A stretch of 64,000 bases of DNA from Ceratotherium simum simum (GCF_000283155.1 NW_004454265.1:3226201-3290200); one strand, 5' to 3'; numbered from the stretch's first letter, positions 33,605-44,789 are shown. Numbers and translations: made by a program. The notes: a model not told the origin generated them from the letters alone.

Positions 33605-34700
33605 AAAAATCTGTTGGAAGGCTTCCGAGGCTGCCAGGACTTGAGAGCCAAGATCCTGAATAGAAGAGATCCATGAGGTGATCCCAATCTTGTGTGCTTT
33701 GCTATACTCCCTAGTGCATTTGCTCATTCTTAAAAGGTTTAGGACAGAAGGCAGCTGCTAAAAGGTAGATAAGCCCACAGAGCTGGAAAAAAGAATTCGG
33801 GCTGGCTAAGGCAGCCAGAACTTCAGGAACCAAGATCCAAGGAAATAGGATGATGCATAAAAGTGAGCCCAACATTCTATGCAAGTCTTCATCTCAGAGT
33901 ATTTGCTAATTTTTAAGCTACACAGAACAAGAGGCTAAGAAGCCAAACAGATAGGAACTGAGAAACTGAGTGGAATTTTTGGCAGTCTCATAATGCTGGG
34001 GAGACAAAAAATGAAGTTCAAGGTTACCAAAGAGGGGGAGCCCTGTTAAACACTCTAAGCACACAGAGAGCTACACTAGAGAACTACATTCAAGAAGTGG
34101 GGGTGACCAGAAAAAGAAAAATCTCCCAAATTTTGAAACTCCAGATCAAGTGACTGGATTGTGGATATTTGCTCCTGCCCCCACCAGAGTAGAGACAGAA
34201 TCTTCTCTGAGGAAAGATAACACCATCCACTGCTTCTATGATGCTGCAGTCACAATGGCTAACATTCAATCAAAAATTATCATTCATGTCAAGAACTGGG
34301 ACCAAGAAAAGAAGGAAAAAAACAGACAATGGAAGCTGGTGCACTGGTGAGACAAATATCAGATTCTTCTGACACAAACTTAAAAAAAAAACATGATTAT
34401 TAGTTTCAAAAAAAAAATAGATAACAAGATGTAGAATCTCACCAGAAAACTGGACTCTTTAAAAAGGAATCACATTAGAAATGGAAAAATACAAAAAGGG
34501 AAAGTAGAAGATATGTGAACCAAAAGGTGTACCTATTCATTTAAACCAAGAATTAGGAAAGGCAATGACACATGTGGACACACACCTATCAATTGGCATC
34601 TTCTATGTACAAAACAAGGACAATAAAACAGGGTCACAATTAACAAATCACATACATGACCTGATACCATGGTCATAAAGTTTGAAACATTAAAGATATC
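33605..34700 (+). mobile_element. old L1/HAL1-like 5' region with tandem units
   Basis: The first part contains two diverged tandem units (listed separately). The following blocks (TGCTGGGGAGACAAAAAATG, TAAACACTCTAAGCACACAG, GACAGAATCTTCTCTGAGG, AAGAACTGGGACCAAGAAAA) resemble old L1 5' UTR to ORF1 sequence. No intact frame. Family assignment is by overall look only. Confidence 0.5.
33620..33960 (+). repeat. two diverged tandem units of about 180 bp
   Basis: Unit 1 (about 33627-33800) has GGCTGCCAGGACTTGAGAGC, CAAGATCCTGAATAG and GCATTTGCTCATTCTTAAAA. Unit 2 (about 33808-33960) has GGCAGCCAGAACTTCAGGAA, CCAAGATCCAAGGAAATAGG and GTATTTGCTAATTTTTAAGC. Order and spacing are kept, as in L1 5' UTR monomer arrays. 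Confidence 0.65.
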
Positions 34701-34954
34701 AAAGCAGCACCTGACTATTATCAGTGTTTTTTAAATTGTTTTTACCTTTAAGAAAATACTTAATTTTTCCTTTCTGGATAAGTCTTCTCTATTTGCTTAT
34801 TTCAGGGATTTGCTCTTCACTCTGTCCCATTTTGTTATAAAACCTTTCAGCTTATCTTTGAGCTTCTGAATTAACACTGTATTCCCACCACATCTTATTT
34901 GTTCAGGGGTTGGGTAGTCAGCGTGAAGGATAAATCGTGCACGTTCGCAGCCCT

Positions 34955-35165
34955 GGCACTTACAGTCAGTAGCAGAGTGTGAGTTCCAGAAGGAAAGTGG
35001 CTTGCTGCAGGATAATACTTACTAATTGTGTGACCTTGGGCAAGTCACAAACTCCCTGAGCTCTGTATCTATAAAGTGGGGCCAACTCCCCTTCCTTAAC
35101 TAGGTTGTTGTAGAGATTAAACACAACAGAGCATGTGAAAACGGTTTGTAAACCACAAAGTCTTT
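34955..35165 (+). mobile_element. MIR SINE
   Basis: TACTAATTGTGTGACCTTGG, GCAAGTCACAAACTCCCTGA and TAGGTTGTTGTAGAGATTAA are close to the MIR consensus. Confidence 0.92.
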
Positions 35166-35284
35166 TCATTTGTTAGTTGTTGCTGCTTTCGTTCCCTGAC
35201 CCCTGTGCAGAAGGGGGTAATTGGGCTCCATGTACGCTTGCAGGCAGATCCTGCATGCTTTTTAAACAAGTTTCCACATTTCCT

Positions 35285-35620
35285 TCACTCAACATTCAAC
35301 ATGCTTTTATTAAACATCTGTTATGTTCCAGGATTCCTGACAGTTGCTGAAAATGCAAAGATCAATAAGGCATACACTCTGACCTCAAGGACCTCACAGA
35401 CCAGGAGGGAAGATAGACAAGTAAATAAATGATTGCAATACAATGTAATACATGGTAGAAGCAAAAAGGAGTTATCAACTCTTCTTTAAAAGTCAGGGAG
35501 GCCGGGTTTTGAAAGATAAGTAGGAGAGCACCAGGCAGATGGAGGGAGTTGGAGAGACCACAGGAGCCAGAGGAAATGTACTAAGACCCAGAGGCATGAC
35601 AAAGCATTGCACATCATAAT
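35285..35620 (-). mobile_element. L2 LINE 3' fragment, antisense
   Basis: TTATGTTCCAGGATTCCTGA, GATCAATAAGGCATACACTC, TGACCTCAAGGACCTCACAG, GGAAGATAGACAAGTAAATA and GAGAGCACCAGGCAGATGGA follow reverse L2. Confidence 0.75.
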
Positions 35621-35799
35621 TTCCCTTTGATTAAAATATCAGGCTGAGACATAATCTTGGTCACTGCCCTTCAGGGGTTCAGTGTGATGCAAGTGAAAAA
35701 CACAAACAAGTATTCTTAATGGTTTTTTGGAAAACATACTGTATGTTTTCCTCTATGGAATTAAAAAAAATAATAAGTATAAAAGTGAGTGGAAACAAA

Positions 35800-36890
35800 C
35801 AAAAGAAAAATAACCCAATTTAAAAACAGGCAAAGGACTTGAATAGGTATTTCTCTGAAAAAATATACAAATGGCCAATAAGCACATGAAAAGTTGCTTA
35901 ACATCATTAATCATTAGAGAAAACCATAATTAGGATACCACTTCACACACACTAGGATGACTATTATAAAAAAAATAAAAGGAAACAGGAAGGCTTGGTG
36001 AGGATGTGGAGAAACTGGAACCCTCGTGCACTGCTGGTGGGAATGTAAATTGGTGCAGCTATGGAAAACAGTTTGGTAGTTTCTCAAAAAGTTAAATGTA
36101 GGGGCCGGCCCCCTGGTCGAGTGGTTAAAGTTCCATTCACTTCAGCAGCCCAGGTTCTCAGGTTCAGATCCCGGGCACAGACCTACTCTACTCATCAGCC
36201 ATGCTGTGGAGGCGTCCCACAGACAAAATAGAAGAAGATTGGCACAGATGTTAGCTCAGGCTAATCTTCCTCACCAAAAAAAAAAAAAAAAAGTTAAATG
36301 TAGAATTACCACATGACCCAACAATTCCACTTCTAGGTATAGACCCAAAAGACTTGAAACCAGGAACTCAAACAGATACTTGTAAACTAATGTTCAAAAC
36401 AGCATTATTTACAATAGTCAAAAGGTAGAAATAACCCAAATATCCATCAGCAGAGGAATGTATAAACAAAATGTGGTACATACATACAATGGAATATTAT
36501 TCAGCCATAAAAAGGAATGAAATTCTGAGACATGTTACAGCATGGATAAACTCAGAAAATATTATGCTAAGAGAAATAAGCCAGACACAAAAGAACAATT
36601 ATTGTACAATTCCACTTAGACGAGCTATTTAGAATAGACAATTTTTTAGAGACAGAAAGTAGAATAGAGGTTACCAAGGGCTTCATGGAGTAGGGAATAG
36701 GGAGTTATTGCTTAATGGTTATAGAGTTCTATTTGGGATGATGAAAAAATTCTGGAAATAGATAGTGGTGACGGTATATAACATTGTGAATGTACTTAAT
36801 GCCACCGAATTGTAACACAAACATAGTTAAAATGGTAAATTTTATGTTATGTGTATTTTACCACTATAAAAAATAATTTTTTAAAGGTTA
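35800..36890 (+). mobile_element. L1M-like LINE 3' fragment, split by an ERE
   Basis: ORF2 end and 3' UTR of an old L1: GGCAAAGGACTTGAATAGG, ATACAAATGGCCAATAAGC, GAGGATGTGGAGAAACTGG, GGTGGGAATGTAAATTGGTG, then after the SINE GAATTACCACATGACCCAAC, CAATGGAATATTATTCAGCC, and a 3' UTR ending near TTTTACCACTATAAAAAATA. Many stops; non-functional. It starts just after the antisense L2. Confidence 0.92.
36101..36287 (+). mobile_element. ERE-type SINE inserted in the L1, 16-bp TSD
   Basis: Head GGGGCCGGCCCCCTGGTCGA, degraded box B-like GGTTCAGATCCC, short body (one TTAGCTCAGG block) and an A tail of about 17. The L1 sequence AAAAAGTTAAATGTAG is duplicated exactly at 36086-36101 and 36288-36303, so the insertion point is certain within a base or two. 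Confidence 0.97.
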
Positions 36891-38826
36891 GTGGTATGCC
36901 TGCCTCACTGTCTCTTCTTCTCTCTCTCCACTTATTTGCCTTCTCTACACTTTCCTTAATGCATATGTATTCTATAACTTTTTTTAAAAAACTTTAGATT
37001 TTACTTTTCAAAAAACGGAGGGAACAAAACCAATATGGTAAGATAAAAAAATCTGTGCTTTATCTATGTACAAAGTACCTTGAAAATGCAGAGGACGGCA
37101 TCTGGATTTTACTAGGCCTGGCAACAACCTTGCAACCAGCTTGCTTGGAGGGCTCATAAAATGTGCCTGTGCATCACTCTGCTCTAGGAAACCTCTCTGG
37201 GAAGGGACGATGTCCGGGTCCCAATTCTTCTGGTCATCCTGCAGAGCCTTAGTTCTGGGCTGCTGCCCCACACAGGGCAAGACATCCACAGCCTCCAACT
37301 TCAAAGAGGCACTTCTCTCTTGGAATGCAGCTGCCCAGCTGGCCTGGCGGACTCTGCAGAGATTAGAGAGTGGTACAGAAACCCTCCAGTAGAGAGGTGG
37401 AGGAGAGATGGAAACACCAGCCAGTCTCCTCCCAGGACGCCCTCTTGCTCAGGGCTCAGCCAAACACCTTGCAGCCTCTGGCTCCCTGTGCATTCCCTTT
37501 GTCAGAGAGAAAGCACCAACAGTATTGTCTTGTTCTGTATTGTAGCCATGTCTGTCACACTTGGAACAAAAGTCTTGGAACTGGGCCCTGCCTTGGAATT
37601 GGATCATGGGGCAAGGACCTGGGGCATTGCCTAGTTTGCCCAGGGTTTTGCCCTGACCTGGTTTGACCGATGGGCCAACTGAACAGCTAGGGGAGGAGTG
37701 GGTGATGAGCTCCCCGTAAATCTGCCACCTGTGCGGAGGAGCTCACGACATTTCAGAGGAAGAAAGGTATAAACCACAAGTCAGGGAGATGTGGACCCTT
37801 AATTTGAAAGCCCCTCGACCGTTAAGGGGCAAATGGGTGAGACTTCTAAATAAGGTGCTGAGGACAAAAGTTGCCTTTTCTTCTGGGATTGTGCCCAGAA
37901 GGTTGAATCTGGATTTAGTTCAATCATCCAGTACAGCCCCAGAGACCAAGCACCAACGTGAAAACCTTCTCCTCCTGTGTCTGAGAAGACTCAGGGCCAC
38001 ATCCTGGAATTTCATTCTTTTGTTTCCAAACTCAGAGGTCTCATGGTTTCAGAACTGAGCTAAGAGTTGGGACACAGGAATTTCAACACTAAACTCTCAT
38101 TTTCCATGTAATTTTCTCCTTTGTGATATCCAACTCTCTATTGCGGTGACAGACACACGTAAGAGGTATTTAGAAGTTTATTCTTTAGGGAAACTGAAAT
38201 GGAAACTCTTTGGACTCTGGGGCCCAAGGGTGTGCGAGAGACAGCACTTCAGGGTGTGTGAGAGCCAACTGCACACACCGCTCCCTACTCTGTTCACACA
38301 TTCAAGTCACACTGGCAGCTTGAAATCAGTCAAGGGATGGTATTTACATACAGAAAATTAGAAATCAGGGTGAGGTTTTTGTTTGTTTGTTTTTGGAGCC
38401 AAGTGTAAAGCTCAGACCCAAAGATACAGAGATCAAGCTAAAATGAGCATATTGATGGTAGGACCCTCAGACCAACCTCTTTCCCTTTCCCTGTCCCCAG
38501 AATGCAGCAACCAGGCACTCACCACCACCCAGGGGATGAGAAGAATATCTCCGGAAAACTAAATGGCCCCAGAGGTAGACACCTATAGTCACTATCATTT
38601 GGGGTCCCTTAACAAATAAACAAAAAAGCATTCATGGTCAATAAGTCCCATAGGACTTTCAAGTAGCTTTTTAGTTCTTTAACTATAAGCTTTCATTCAA
38701 CTTTTATCAGAGATTTGTGAAAACCCCCAACATGAAAACAATAAAATCATATTTTTAAAAAATAGAGGAAACAAGTAATTAAAAAAGCAAAGAAATCTTT
38801 GGAAAGATAAGAAGCTAGAATGGCAG
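36891..38826. other. unassigned sequence, no gene recognised
   Basis: Nearly 2 kb. Open frames at 37008-37304 (minus) and 37141-37392, 37320-37634, 37370-37666 (plus) overlap each other and carry no motif. A GTTT repeat lies at 38380-38393. No repeat family named. Confidence 0.4.
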
Positions 38827-38831
38827 GTTGC

Positions 38832-39822
38832 TGCATTGATCTCTTACTGCATAGCAAATCACCACAAATCTAGCTGCTTAAACAACGTCTCCTTATTATC
38901 GCACAGTTTCCATGGGTCGAGAGCCCGGGCGTGGCTTAGCTGGGTTCTCTGCTCAGGGTCTCAGGAGGCCGCAGTCAAGGGTCAGCTGAGCTGTGTTCCT
39001 TTCTGAAGCGTGGGGTTCTCTTCCAAGCTCACACGGCTGCCAGCAGAATTCAGTTTCTCATGGTTGTCAGGAGACGTCAGGCCCTGTTCTCTTGCCAGCT
39101 GTCAGCTCCCAGAGGCGGCCTGCAGCTCCTGGCCAGGCAGCCCTCTCACAGGCCCTCTCGCAAATGGCAGCCTCCTTCTTCAAGGCCAGTGGGAGAATCT
39201 CTCTGCTCTGTTAAGACAGTCATATAATATAACGGAGTTCTAGCATGACATAACCTAATCCAGGGAGTGACTATCCTATTGCCTCTGCCATGTGAAAGAT
39301 GACATGAGTGGAGCCATATTAAAATAGAGCCCGAGCAGCCATTTCAGAGGAATTGCCTTGTATGTCTTGTTTCCTTTATCTTCCAAACTGGACCAAACCA
39401 CTAACATTCCGAGAAGTTAGTAAGGACAAGAATATCCTGTCTGTGAGAACTGAGGGAACTGGGCTTTGCTGATGACTGGATTGCTAACCAATCTATGAAG
39501 TACAAACCTAGCCTTACCTCCTCTAGCACCAATGAACTCTTCTTTAATACAACTCACCTCATCCTCCCTTTTTCCCATAAAAACCCTAGGCCCCTCTCCT
39601 GTAATTAGGACACTATTTGGGTTTCTGCCTGAATCTGTGCTTCCTGAATTGTAATTCTTTGATCCCAAATAAGCACTCTGCCTCTTAAACTGATTGCTTT
39701 GTGAAGGTTGACAGCCATATTCTACCGTCTAGAAGCAAGTCACAGGGTCTCCCTGAATTCAACAGGAGAAGATTACATTAGAGGGTGACTTATTGGGGTC
39801 AGCTTAGGGTACGTCTGCCACA
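38832..39822 (-). mobile_element. MLT1-like LTR, antisense, split by a younger LTR
   Basis: Plus-strand blocks TACTGCATAGCAAATCACCA, CAGTTTCCATGGGTCGAGAG, CGTGGCTTAGCTGGGTTCTC, CCAGCAGAATTCAGTTTCTC and, after the inserted LTR, TAGAAGCAAGTCACAGGGTC and a closing GTCTGCCACA. This is a reverse MLT1-type (MaLR) LTR. Flanks GTTGC (38827-38831) and GCTGC (39823-39827) form a 5-bp TSD with one mismatch, as expected for ERVL-type elements. Confidence 0.8.
39291..39713 (+). mobile_element. solo LTR, ERV1-like, inside the MLT1-like LTR
   Basis: 423 bp from TGTGAAAGATGACATGAG to GTGAAGGTTGACA, with TG...CA ends and a 4-bp TSD GCCA (39287-39290 and 39714-39717). A TATA-like CCCATAAAAACCC at 39578-39590 and a polyadenylation-type AAATAAG at 39667-39673 sit in the usual LTR order. 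No viral coding sequence remains. It inserted after the MLT1-like LTR. Confidence 0.88.
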
Positions 39823-39899
39823 GCTGCTATGGAAAAGGACAATCACAGAACAAGAAAGATCCTAAAAATTTAAAGCCAAAAATAAAAGCATTAAACAGA

Positions 39900-41000
39900 A
39901 GAGTTAGAAAGTAAAGTTGAGGAAATCTCCTAGAAAACAGAACAACAACAACAAAGAGAAATTAAAAATAGGAGACAAAGGATAACAAAAAAGTTAGAAG
40001 GCCAATTCAGGAGGCCCAACAATTGACTAATAGAATGTTCCAAAAGAGAGAACAGAAAAAATCAGAGGGAGGAAATGTATCAAAGACATAACACATGAAA
40101 ATTTCCCAGGACTGGACAACACAAGTCCTCAGATTTAGGTACTGATGCCCAGCACAATGAATGGAAGCGAGAGAGAAAAAAAGAGCCCCGTCAATAAGGC
40201 ACACCAGCATGAAATTCCAGAACACTAGGAGTGAAAAGAAAATCCTGACGGTTTTCAGGGAGGAAAATAGATCAGATACAGAAGATCAAAAATCAAAAAA
40301 TGTCATCAGATTTCTCAATAGCAACCCTGGAAGCTAAAAGAGAATGGAGCAATGCCTTCAGAATCCTGAGGAAAGTAATCTTAACATAAAATTTCAAACC
40401 AGGCATACCAAAACTCAAGCGTGAGGGCAAGAAAAAGACATTTTTCCATATTCAAGGGCCAAAAAGTTGACTTCTCATGTATTCCTGATTAGGAAGTATA
40501 TTGAGAATTCACTTTTGGCAATACACAAGAGTAAACCAGAAAAGATGAGGACACAGCACACAGGAAACAGGGATCCAAGTCAAAACGAAGTAGGGAGGTC
40601 CTGGACATTAGCAGACGGCCCCTCACAGAGAAACCGCCAAGGCTAGAACAGCAGGGAGAGGCTCATGGGAGCAAAGTTGCCATAAAAGGGGGAAGATAGA
40701 ACAATTAGGTTATCAGACATGATTAAATATTCAGAAAATATTAGTGACAGTTGATTTGACAGGTCTTTTGAAAAATTTGGAGTGGGGAGCATAGTAATAC
40801 ACAGGGACCTAAGTGTGAGTGAGGGGAAAAAAGGCAGCTTAACTCCTGAAGAAATAAATCTGTAGTCTTAGACACTCCTTAGCTCAGGAGTAATATTTAG
40901 ACACAAAAATGTAAACACGGACTATAGATTTAACCAAATATTGCGAGATGTGAAGAGGAGAGGCTATGGGGAAGTTTGGAGGATTTGATTTTCAAGGGTT
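39900..41000 (+). mobile_element. HAL1/L1M-like LINE fragment
   Basis: Ordered blocks GAAAATTTCCCAGGACTGGA, CAGCACAATGAATGGAAGC, AGGCACACCAGCATGAAATT, ACCCTGGAAGCTAAAAGAGA, ATGGAGCAATGCCTTCAGAA, GTGAGGGCAAGAAAAAGACA resemble the half-L1 (HAL1) ORF1-derived region. Riddled with stops. The 3' limit is a guess. Confidence 0.65.
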
Positions 41001-41429
41001 TGCGGGGTAGGTTAGGCTGTTTCATAACAGAAAGTAAAGAGATGATGTTTGCAACTGGCCAAGCAAGCAACAGTATTCTTAGCGTGCTGGTTAGAAATGT
41101 GGGGAGACTGTATATTCCAAAAGAGAAAGGCAGTGCAAAGAGCTGAAGCGGGCTGCCTCGTGGAGGTGGAGATGAGGATGAGGAGGGCTGGTTTACTTTT
41201 CCTACTGCTTGGCGCAGCAAAAACAAGACAGCCAAGCAAAACTATGTAAATGTGTTACTTTGGTTTAAAAATATGTTTTAACTAGTATATCAGATTTCAT
41301 CAAAATCCATAAGAATCAAAGTTTTTCCAGCCAGAATAAACAAACAGGAAACGCTGAACAGTTAGAGATTGACCTCTCAGTATAGTCGCTGGTTTAACAA
41401 AGACAAACAAACCCGATTTATCTTCCTTT

Positions 41430-41880
41430 TGTTACGACTTCCGCGCTGATCTGGACAGATTTCCCAAGCGCCTCTGCTCCGCCACAGCTGACTCGGTTTC
41501 TGAGTCACTCGCGTCTAGACTGCAGGGGGGCCATGCGGCGGTGGGCAGGTGGGAACTGTAGTTTCTGCTCAGAGGTTCACAGGGCGCTTCCTCCCTGGAG
41601 CCAAGTACGCATTAGATGTGAACGAGGCCCTTGATTGCTCTGCATAATCACCGCACTGGGAGCCATTCTTCTCTTCCGAGGTTGGGGTATTTTTTCCTTT
41701 TCTTTTGATTTCTTACATTTTGCAGCGACTGTCATCATTATTTTGATGCTGCGGTTAATAGCGGCTTCAAATGCAAATTTGACAACACAAGCTGAAAATT
41801 ATGGGTGGGAAACAAAGGATCTAAATTTCCAAACTGTGTTTGGAGAGGTTCCACCTGATCCATAAAAGTACACATTCTAG
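41430..41880. promoter_or_regulatory. candidate conserved regulatory block
   Basis: Repeat-free. The first half is CpG-containing with TGAGTCA (AP-1 type, 41511-41517), a YY1-like GGCCATGCGGCGG (41529-41541) and GGGAACTGTAGTTT (41551-41564), whose reverse complement is one base from the ZNF143-type ACTACAATTCCC. The second half is AT-rich with a canonical octamer ATGCAAAT (41771-41778). No transcript evidence. Motif-based and tentative; an ATG at 41533 opens only a short frame. Confidence 0.35.
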
Positions 41881-42242
41881 TACTAAGCCCAGCATACAAC
41901 TTTGGCTTTTGTTATCATAAGAAGAGCCAGAATTTTCTGAAGACATTCCTAAAACCTGGGATCCCAAAGGAAGTCTCAATGTTTTCCTCTTCCTCCATGT
42001 TTTCCAATTCTAACTTTGCAGGTGGTTGAGATCCAGGTGGAGACTGTTCCCAGAGGATCCGTTCTCCTCTTTGTATTTTGGGGCAAGAGGGAGAATCCCC
42101 CTTTGCCCTTTCCATTAAGGTTCTTCTGGCTGGCCAAATAATTAAGACAGGTTAGCAGGAGAAAATAATACCAAGTTTAATAACATGTATACATGGGAGA
42201 AACCAGGGACACTGAGTTTCTCAACAAAATGGCAGAGATTCT

Positions 42243-42607
42243 NNNNNNNNNNNNNNNNNNNNNNNNNNNNNNNNNNNNNNNNNNNNNNNNNNNNNNNNNN
42301 NNNNNNNNNNNNNNNNNNNNNNNNNNNNNNNNNNNNNNNNNNNNNNNNNNNNNNNNNNNNNNNNNNNNNNNNNNNNNNNNNNNNNNNNNNNNNNNNNNNN
42401 NNNNNNNNNNNNNNNNNNNNNNNNNNNNNNNNNNNNNNNNNNNNNNNNNNNNNNNNNNNNNNNNNNNNNNNNNNNNNNNNNNNNNNNNNNNNNNNNNNNN
42501 NNNNNNNNNNNNNNNNNNNNNNNNNNNNNNNNNNNNNNNNNNNNNNNNNNNNNNNNNNNNNNNNNNNNNNNNNNNNNNNNNNNNNNNNNNNNNNNNNNNN
42601 NNNNNNN
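42243..42607. other. assembly gap (365 N)
   Basis: Unsequenced, inside the LTR. Frames running through it are artefacts. Confidence 0.99.
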
Positions 42608-42909
42608 TGGCTGGAGAGACAGAAATTATAGTAATCAAGAGTATGTACACTTAAGTCTTCTTATTCCATCCTGATAAGAGTTTACACAGATAAGGTTGTC
42701 CCTGCCTCTTCCCACTACACAGAGGGAGACACCTTTACAAATGTAAATATTTGGTAAACAGAACTTTGTTAAGAATGGGCTTAGTGAGGACCCTGCCAGT
42801 CTGTCCATACCCAGAGTTAAAATCCTTTAGGCAGTTAGTGGGGGTAGTCAAATGTCCATCAGAGAAAATAATCAAGGTAAAGAGACATATTACAGGGTGG
42901 CCAAATCTT

Positions 42910-43127
42910 TTTTTTTTTTTTTTAAAGATTTATTTATTTATTTTGCCCCCACCAAAGCCCCAGTAGATAGTTGTATGTCATAGCTGCACATCCTTCTAGT
43001 TGCTGTATGTGGGACACAGCCTCAGCATGGCCGGAGAAGCGGTGCGCCAGTGCGCACCCGGAATCCGAACCCGGGCCGCCAGCAGTGGAGCGCAGGCACT
43101 TAACCGCTAAGCCACGGGGCCAGCCCT
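42910..43127 (-). mobile_element. ERE-type SINE, antisense, inside LTR-A copy 2; 16-bp TSD
   Basis: Read on the minus strand: head GGGCTGGCCCCGTGGCTTAG, GCGGTTAAGTGCCTGCGCTC, box B-like GGTTCGGATTCC, then the alternative 3' part GGATGTGCAGCTATGACATA, CAACTATCTACTGGGGC and an AAATAAATAAATC tail. The LTR sequence AGGGTGGCCAAATCTT is repeated exactly at 42894-42909 and 43128-43143. Confidence 0.96.
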
Positions 43128-43154
43128 AGGGTGGCCAAATCTTGATCTCCCACA

Positions 43155-43439
43155 GTATCCTTCACCCAAAGGCCATAAGCCAACACGTCAGAACCGGCAC
43201 TTCCCGGCCACGGCCAATCTGAGCAAGAGTGGAGCTGGGGCTCCTGGCCGGTCCCAGCTCTCCACCCTTAGCTGCCGGTTGGTGGGGAGCTGACAGGAAG
43301 GGGACCCCTGGCCAGAAGCCGAGGGAAGAGACGGGTGCTTTGGGGGCCTAGGAAGCAGCTACACCTCATCGGTCTGGGAGTTATTTAGATGTTTGCACAC
43401 CAGATAGGGCTGTATCCATGCAAATGGAACATCAGCCTT
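43155..43439. other. unassigned sequence
   Basis: GC-moderate, no gene or repeat recognised. Confidence 0.4.
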
Positions 43440-43610
43440 GCCCACTTCTCTTCTCGTCTGTCATACTGTTACTCCTGGGCGTGCCTCTCCTCCCTACTAT
43501 CTTACAAGTTTCTCGAGAGGAGCTTGGGAATCAGATCCTGCTCTGTGTGTGACAGACACAGTGCTTCCTCTAGATGAGTGGGTGAATGAATAAATGAATG
43601 ACATAAAGTA
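43440..43610 (+). mobile_element. L2 LINE 3' end
   Basis: CTCTCCTCCCTACTATCTTA, CAAGTTTCTCGAGAGGAGC, GACAGACACAGTGCTTCCTC and GTGAATGAATAAATGAATGA match the extreme 3' end of L2. Confidence 0.65.
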
Positions 43611-44789
43611 TTTCTTCTCCTTTCTAAGTCTGGCTTCCTTAATTTGGACTTAAAAAGTGTTCCCTACTGAAATTAAACATGTGGAAACTAGGTAGAGAAG
43701 GACTTTTCATAATCACAAATCTAGTCCTTTGGGAGCACAACGGGACTTAGAAATAAACATGCAGGAATCAGACTCTCTTTTTTTCTTGAAAAAAGTTATC
43801 ATTGGCATAATGGACGTTTAGGAGAAAGACAGAAGTATATTCTTGGTTATAGTGTGTTAGTTTGTAGGTGGATATGGAGTGATGTGGGACAGGCTTCATG
43901 CTAAAAATTTTCTCTTGAAAAAAATGGAGATTTCATTGGCAGTGTTTTAATTTTGCAATAGTTTAGGTTTAAATTAATTCAAGAAAATCAAACCGTTAGC
44001 ATCACACTGGCCAGTCTTTGTTTTCCCTGCTGAAGCTAATTGAAGAATAGAAAGGGAGAGAAATCCATAAATAGTAAGGAGGAAATTAGATTTTTTTAGA
44101 TCAATTTTCAGAACCTTAGAAGTTATCAAGCTATAAGGATAAGGGATTGTAAAGGAACATGATTTTTATCGGGGTGATAAATTTATATCTGTTTTCCTCC
44201 CCTAATTTAAATGTAGAAGGATAGGCATCTATAATATGCTGACCCAGCATGATCAGACACATGAAATCCCAGGTTAAAACATTTATTTTTCAGCCAGAAA
44301 GAAATTGGCATAAAATAAATTTGTCAAGGGACTGCATTTTTAAAGCATGTATTAATGGCTGCCTAGGACAAAAACAGAATTCTAGTATATTAAAGCAATA
44401 ATTCCTTTTGAACTATAGGTATTATAGTAAGATGATAGAAACAGACCAAAATAAACAAATTTCAAAGAAGAGGCTGAGACCAGAGTATCCTCTTGCCTCT
44501 CCAATACTTTATTAGTTGTCGTTTTAGCTACTCCTGTTCTCAAAAGATAATTACCTAGAATTCTCTCAGCTCCATCTGAAGCCCTGAGCAGAGTCAACTT
44601 ATTGATAACACACTGTTGATATGAATCAAATGCAGGATGTTTCTTTCAAAGCAAGTGAATGGTTTATTTAATGCAAGAGCTGTTGATCATTTGAAGTAAA
44701 TAGTAAATTACTATAACTAGTCTATATTAGACTTTGGGATATTTTTAGTTGTTCTTTATAAGATTCTGAAAATAATTTGTGTTTCTCTA
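43611..44789. other. AT-rich unassigned sequence
   Basis: 1.2 kb without a gene or a repeat I can name. Confidence 0.4.

Larger units (their letters stand above)
42077..43154 (-). mobile_element. solo LTR, ERV1-like (LTR-A copy 2), with gap and SINE inside
   Basis: Shares long blocks with copy 1: AAGGTTCTTCTGGCTGGCC, GACAGGTTAGCAGGAGAAAA, TACCAAGTTTAATAACATGT, CTTTAGGCAGTTAGTGGGGG, ATCAAGGTAAAGAGACATAT and CAGGGTGGCCAAATCTTGAT. GTAT flanks both ends (42073-42076, 43155-43158), a 4-bp TSD. The plus-strand left end reads TTTGGGG where copy 1 has TGTCGGGGG. The U3 middle part differs from copy 1, so a related subfamily. Contains the 365-N gap and an ERE. Confidence 0.85.

Noticed and set aside
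37008..37666. Cluster of open frames as a possible exon or processed pseudogene
   Set aside because: Frames overlap on both strands, none has a recognisable domain, and no poly(A) tail or TSD marks a processed copy.
42177..42654. Open frames of 148-157 codons
   Set aside because: They run through the 365-N gap inside an LTR.
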